6,092 nucleotides of DNA from Promethearchaeota archaeon (lineage in GTDB: Archaea > Asgardarchaeota > Lokiarchaeia > Sigyniarchaeales > SOKP01), in NCBI GenBank assembly GCA_016840695.1, contig JAEORV010000112.1, positions 1-6,092 of the forward strand. The letters run 5' to 3'. Positions 4,102 through 6,092 of the stretch are shown piece by piece. How positions within the stretch are numbered: the stretch's first letter is position 1; every line of letters begins with the position of its first letter. The notes beneath the pieces are model-generated. The model saw only the letters and a list, made by a program, of their open reading frames with translations. It was not told the origin of the DNA and searched no databases. The position numbers and the translations under genes were made by a program.

Positions 4102-5850
4102 ATGAGTCAAGAATGGGAACCTGTGAAAGGAGAGATAATGACGCGCTGGGTAAATGATGTAAATCCAGAAGAACCGCTTCCTGAATACCCTCGACCGCAA
4201 TTAGAGCGCAAGGAATGGTTGAATCTGAATGGTCTATGGAACTATACTATCCAGAAAAAATCTCGAAAAGAAGTAGGTTCTTACGATGGGAATATTTTAG
4301 TCCCTTTCCCTGTAGAATCAGCGTTATCTGGTGTGAAAAGAAAACTCACGCATAAGCAAAGATTATGGTATCGGCGATTCTTCTCAGTTCCGAAAGAGTG
4401 GAATGGTAAAAGGATTTTATTGCATTTTGGAGCCGTAGATTGGGAAGCATCTGTATGGATAAATAATAGGGAAGTTGGTAACCATAAAGGGGGATATGTT
4501 CCTTTTTCTTTTGATATAACTGATTTTCTTAAAAGAAGCGGTGAAAATGAGCTTATCGTGTCAGTATGGGACCCAACAAATAAAGGAGGTGTAGAAAGAG
4601 GGAAGCAAACATTAAAACCGCGTTTTATTAAATATACTGCAGTGTCCGGGATCTGGCAGACTGTCTGGCTAGAACCCGTCTCTGACTCTTATATTAAAAG
4701 TCTGAAAATGGTTCCTGACATTGATAATAATAAATTGGATTTTAATGCTGATGTATTTAATTCTGATGCAGGGGATGCTTTAGAAATCACTGTTTTAGAT
4801 GAAAAAACAGAAATATCCACGATTAAAGGAAATCCTAATAAAGAAATTTCGATAGAAGTTCCAAATCCTAAGCTTTGGAACTCCAACAATCCCTTCCTAT
4901 ACGATCTGTCAATCAAGCTCGTGAGAAATGAGCAAGTATTAGACGAGGTATCAAGTTATTTTGGAATGAGAAAGATTAGCGTTATGGAAGACGATAACGG
5001 AGTGAAAAGACTCGCGTTGAATAACGAGATTCTTTTTCAATATGGTACTTTGGACCAGGGATATTGGCCTGATGGATTATATACTGCACCTACAGATGAT
5101 GCCCTTTTATATGATATTGAGATAACAAGGAAGCTTGGATTTAACATGATACGGAAGCACGTGAAAGTAGAACCCGCACGATGGTATTATCATTGCGATA
5201 AAATGGGAATGATCGTGTGGCAGGACATGCCTAACGGAGGAAAAATGACTCTCTTAAGAATGGTCGTGAATATGATTTTTAAAAGAGAGGAAAATCGATC
5301 AAAAACGAACTTCTATAACGAACTTGAAGAAATGATTGATATGCTCTATAATTATCCTTGTATAATCGTTTGGGTTCCTTTTAACGAAGGATGGGGACAA
5401 TTTAACACAGAACAAACTACTAATATGGTAAAAAACCAAGATCCCTCTCGCTTAGTTAATGAAGCGAGTGGGTGGTATAATAGAGGAAGCGGAGATATTT
5501 GTGATTGTCATAAGTACGTGGGACCTTGCTATCCTAAAGACGTCCAAGAACGCGTGGCAGTGTGCGGGGAATTTGGAGGGTTAGGATTTAAAATCGATGA
5601 GCACATGTGGAACATTAAGATCAAGTTCGTGTACAAAAAATTTGAAACTATAGAAGATATGACAAGTCTTTACGAATATTTGATCACCAAACTAAAAGAT
5701 TTCAAGGAAAAAGGACTATCTGCTGGGATCTACACCCAGATAACTGATGTTGAAGGAGAAGTTAACGGCCTACTAACTTACGATCGGGAAGTCGTAAAGA
5801 TGAACCTTGAAAAGATAAGAGAAATTAACTTAAGTGCGATACACGACTAA
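4102..5850 (+). CDS. GH2 beta-glycosidase (beta-galactosidase/glucuronidase-like)
   Basis: This is a glycoside hydrolase family 2 enzyme that would cleave terminal beta-linked sugars with retention of configuration. From ATG 4102 it has 582 residues. The order is a sugar-binding jelly-roll domain (EYPRPQLERKEWLNLNGLW near 28-46; WYRRFF; GAVDWEASVWIN), an Ig-like domain, then the TIM barrel with HVKVEPARWYYHCDKMGMIVWQDMP. Glu429 in VPFNEGWGQF is the expected acid/base and Glu490 in VCGEFGG is the expected nucleophile. The C-terminal YTQITDVEGEVNGLLTYDRE fits the roughly 600-residue bacterial-type subgroup. The exact sugar specificity cannot be read from sequence. It has no signal peptide, so it acts in the cytoplasm on imported oligosaccharides. 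ATG 4090 would add four residues; ATG 4138 has a good Shine-Dalgarno but would drop the EWEPVKGE segment, which I believe is conserved. The stop overlaps the convergent regulator by 4 bp. Confidence 0.9.
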   Translation: MSQEWEPVKGEIMTRWVNDVNPEEPLPEYPRPQLERKEWLNLNGLWNYTIQKKSRKEVGSYDGNILVPFPVESALSGVKRKLTHKQRLWYRRFFSVPKEWNGKRILLHFGAVDWEASVWINNREVGNHKGGYVPFSFDITDFLKRSGENELIVSVWDPTNKGGVERGKQTLKPRFIKYTAVSGIWQTVWLEPVSDSYIKSLKMVPDIDNNKLDFNADVFNSDAGDALEITVLDEKTEISTIKGNPNKEISIEVPNPKLWNSNNPFLYDLSIKLVRNEQVLDEVSSYFGMRKISVMEDDNGVKRLALNNEILFQYGTLDQGYWPDGLYTAPTDDALLYDIEITRKLGFNMIRKHVKVEPARWYYHCDKMGMIVWQDMPNGGKMTLLRMVVNMIFKREENRSKTNFYNELEEMIDMLYNYPCIIVWVPFNEGWGQFNTEQTTNMVKNQDPSRLVNEASGWYNRGSGDICDCHKYVGPCYPKDVQERVAVCGEFGGLGFKIDEHMWNIKIKFVYKKFETIEDMTSLYEYLITKLKDFKEKGLSAGIYTQITDVEGEVNGLLTYDREVVKMNLEKIREINLSAIHD

Positions 5851-6092
5851 AGATTATCATCGTTTTTCTTTTTATAATACTCTGAATCAAAATTTGGATA
5901 AATTTTCTTTTTCCTTCCTTCTTTTTTAAAGTTAATTAAGTTAAGCTCTATTAATTTATTGATATGGTATTGTATAGTTTTATGATCGACTTTCATCCGT
6001 TTGGTGATGAAGTTATTCCAAATCCCCGGTTCTCTTTCAATCATTTCAAGGATTTCTAAAGTTAATTTACTCTTTTGTAATTTTAAATCAAT
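5847..6092 (-). CDS. Winged helix-turn-helix regulator, N-terminus cut by window
   Basis: The frame stays open to the right window edge, so the true start lies outside; Met at 6044 is internal, since coding-like sequence (LTLEILEMIEREPG) runs across it. The 81 visible residues form an ArsR/MarR-like winged helix: a first helix LTLEILEMIE, a second, FITKRMKV, the recognition helix DHKTIQYHINKLIELNLI, then a basic wing KKEGRKKKIYPN and a charged tail. It probably binds DNA as a dimer. No ligand or metal site is visible, so its signal and targets are unknown. The neighbouring GH2 gene is convergent, not divergent, so there is no positional reason to call it that gene's regulator. Its TAG stop overlaps the GH2 stop. 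Confidence 0.75.
   Translation of the reverse strand: MDLKLQKSKLTLEILEMIEREPGIWNNFITKRMKVDHKTIQYHINKLIELNLINFKKEGRKKKIYPNFDSEYYKKKNDDNL

Overview
The window looks like chromosomal DNA from an AT-rich archaeon, most likely an Asgard archaeon of the Lokiarchaeota type. Three things point there: an archaeal-type pyruvoyl-dependent arginine decarboxylase, a GH57 branching enzyme of the kind common in archaea, and archaeal-style TATA elements about 25-30 nt before several starts. The strongest clue is a gene that needs selenocysteine (Sec) at two UGA codons and carries a eukaryote-like SECIS hairpin at its 3' end, a combination previously described for Lokiarchaeota. The taxon is an inference; no rRNA or other phylogenetic marker is present.

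Layout. Bases 1-86 probably hold the last codons of an upstream + strand gene, overlapping the start of the arginine decarboxylase (80-625, +). An AT-rich gap of about 300 bases follows. Next is an unlisted 41-residue, very acidic miniprotein (928-1053, +), with a hairpin and a hairpin/T-tract downstream. A GH57 alpha-glucan branching enzyme (1181-2770, -) is transcribed towards it and away from the selenoprotein gene. The selenoprotein (about 2891-3412, +) is a peroxiredoxin/thioredoxin-fold protein. A plain ORF search sees only its C-terminal part, because two in-frame UGA codons sit exactly where the family's CxxC cysteines belong. Its SECIS overlaps the stop codon (about 3406-3457). A nitroreductase (3486-3998, -) converges on it. 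A cytoplasmic GH2 beta-glycosidase (4102-5850, +) is divergent from the nitroreductase and overlaps by 4 bp the stop of a winged-helix regulator (5847-6092, -) that runs off the window.

The genes do not form one pathway. The window is a patchwork of short units: agmatine/polyamine synthesis, alpha-glucan branching, beta-glycoside breakdown, and two redox proteins. The unit worth attention is the selenoprotein. It has a UxxU active site, no cysteine at all, a strong Shine-Dalgarno sequence but no ATG at the expected place, and a SECIS-like RNA with the tandem G.A quartet, an internal loop and an A-rich apical loop.
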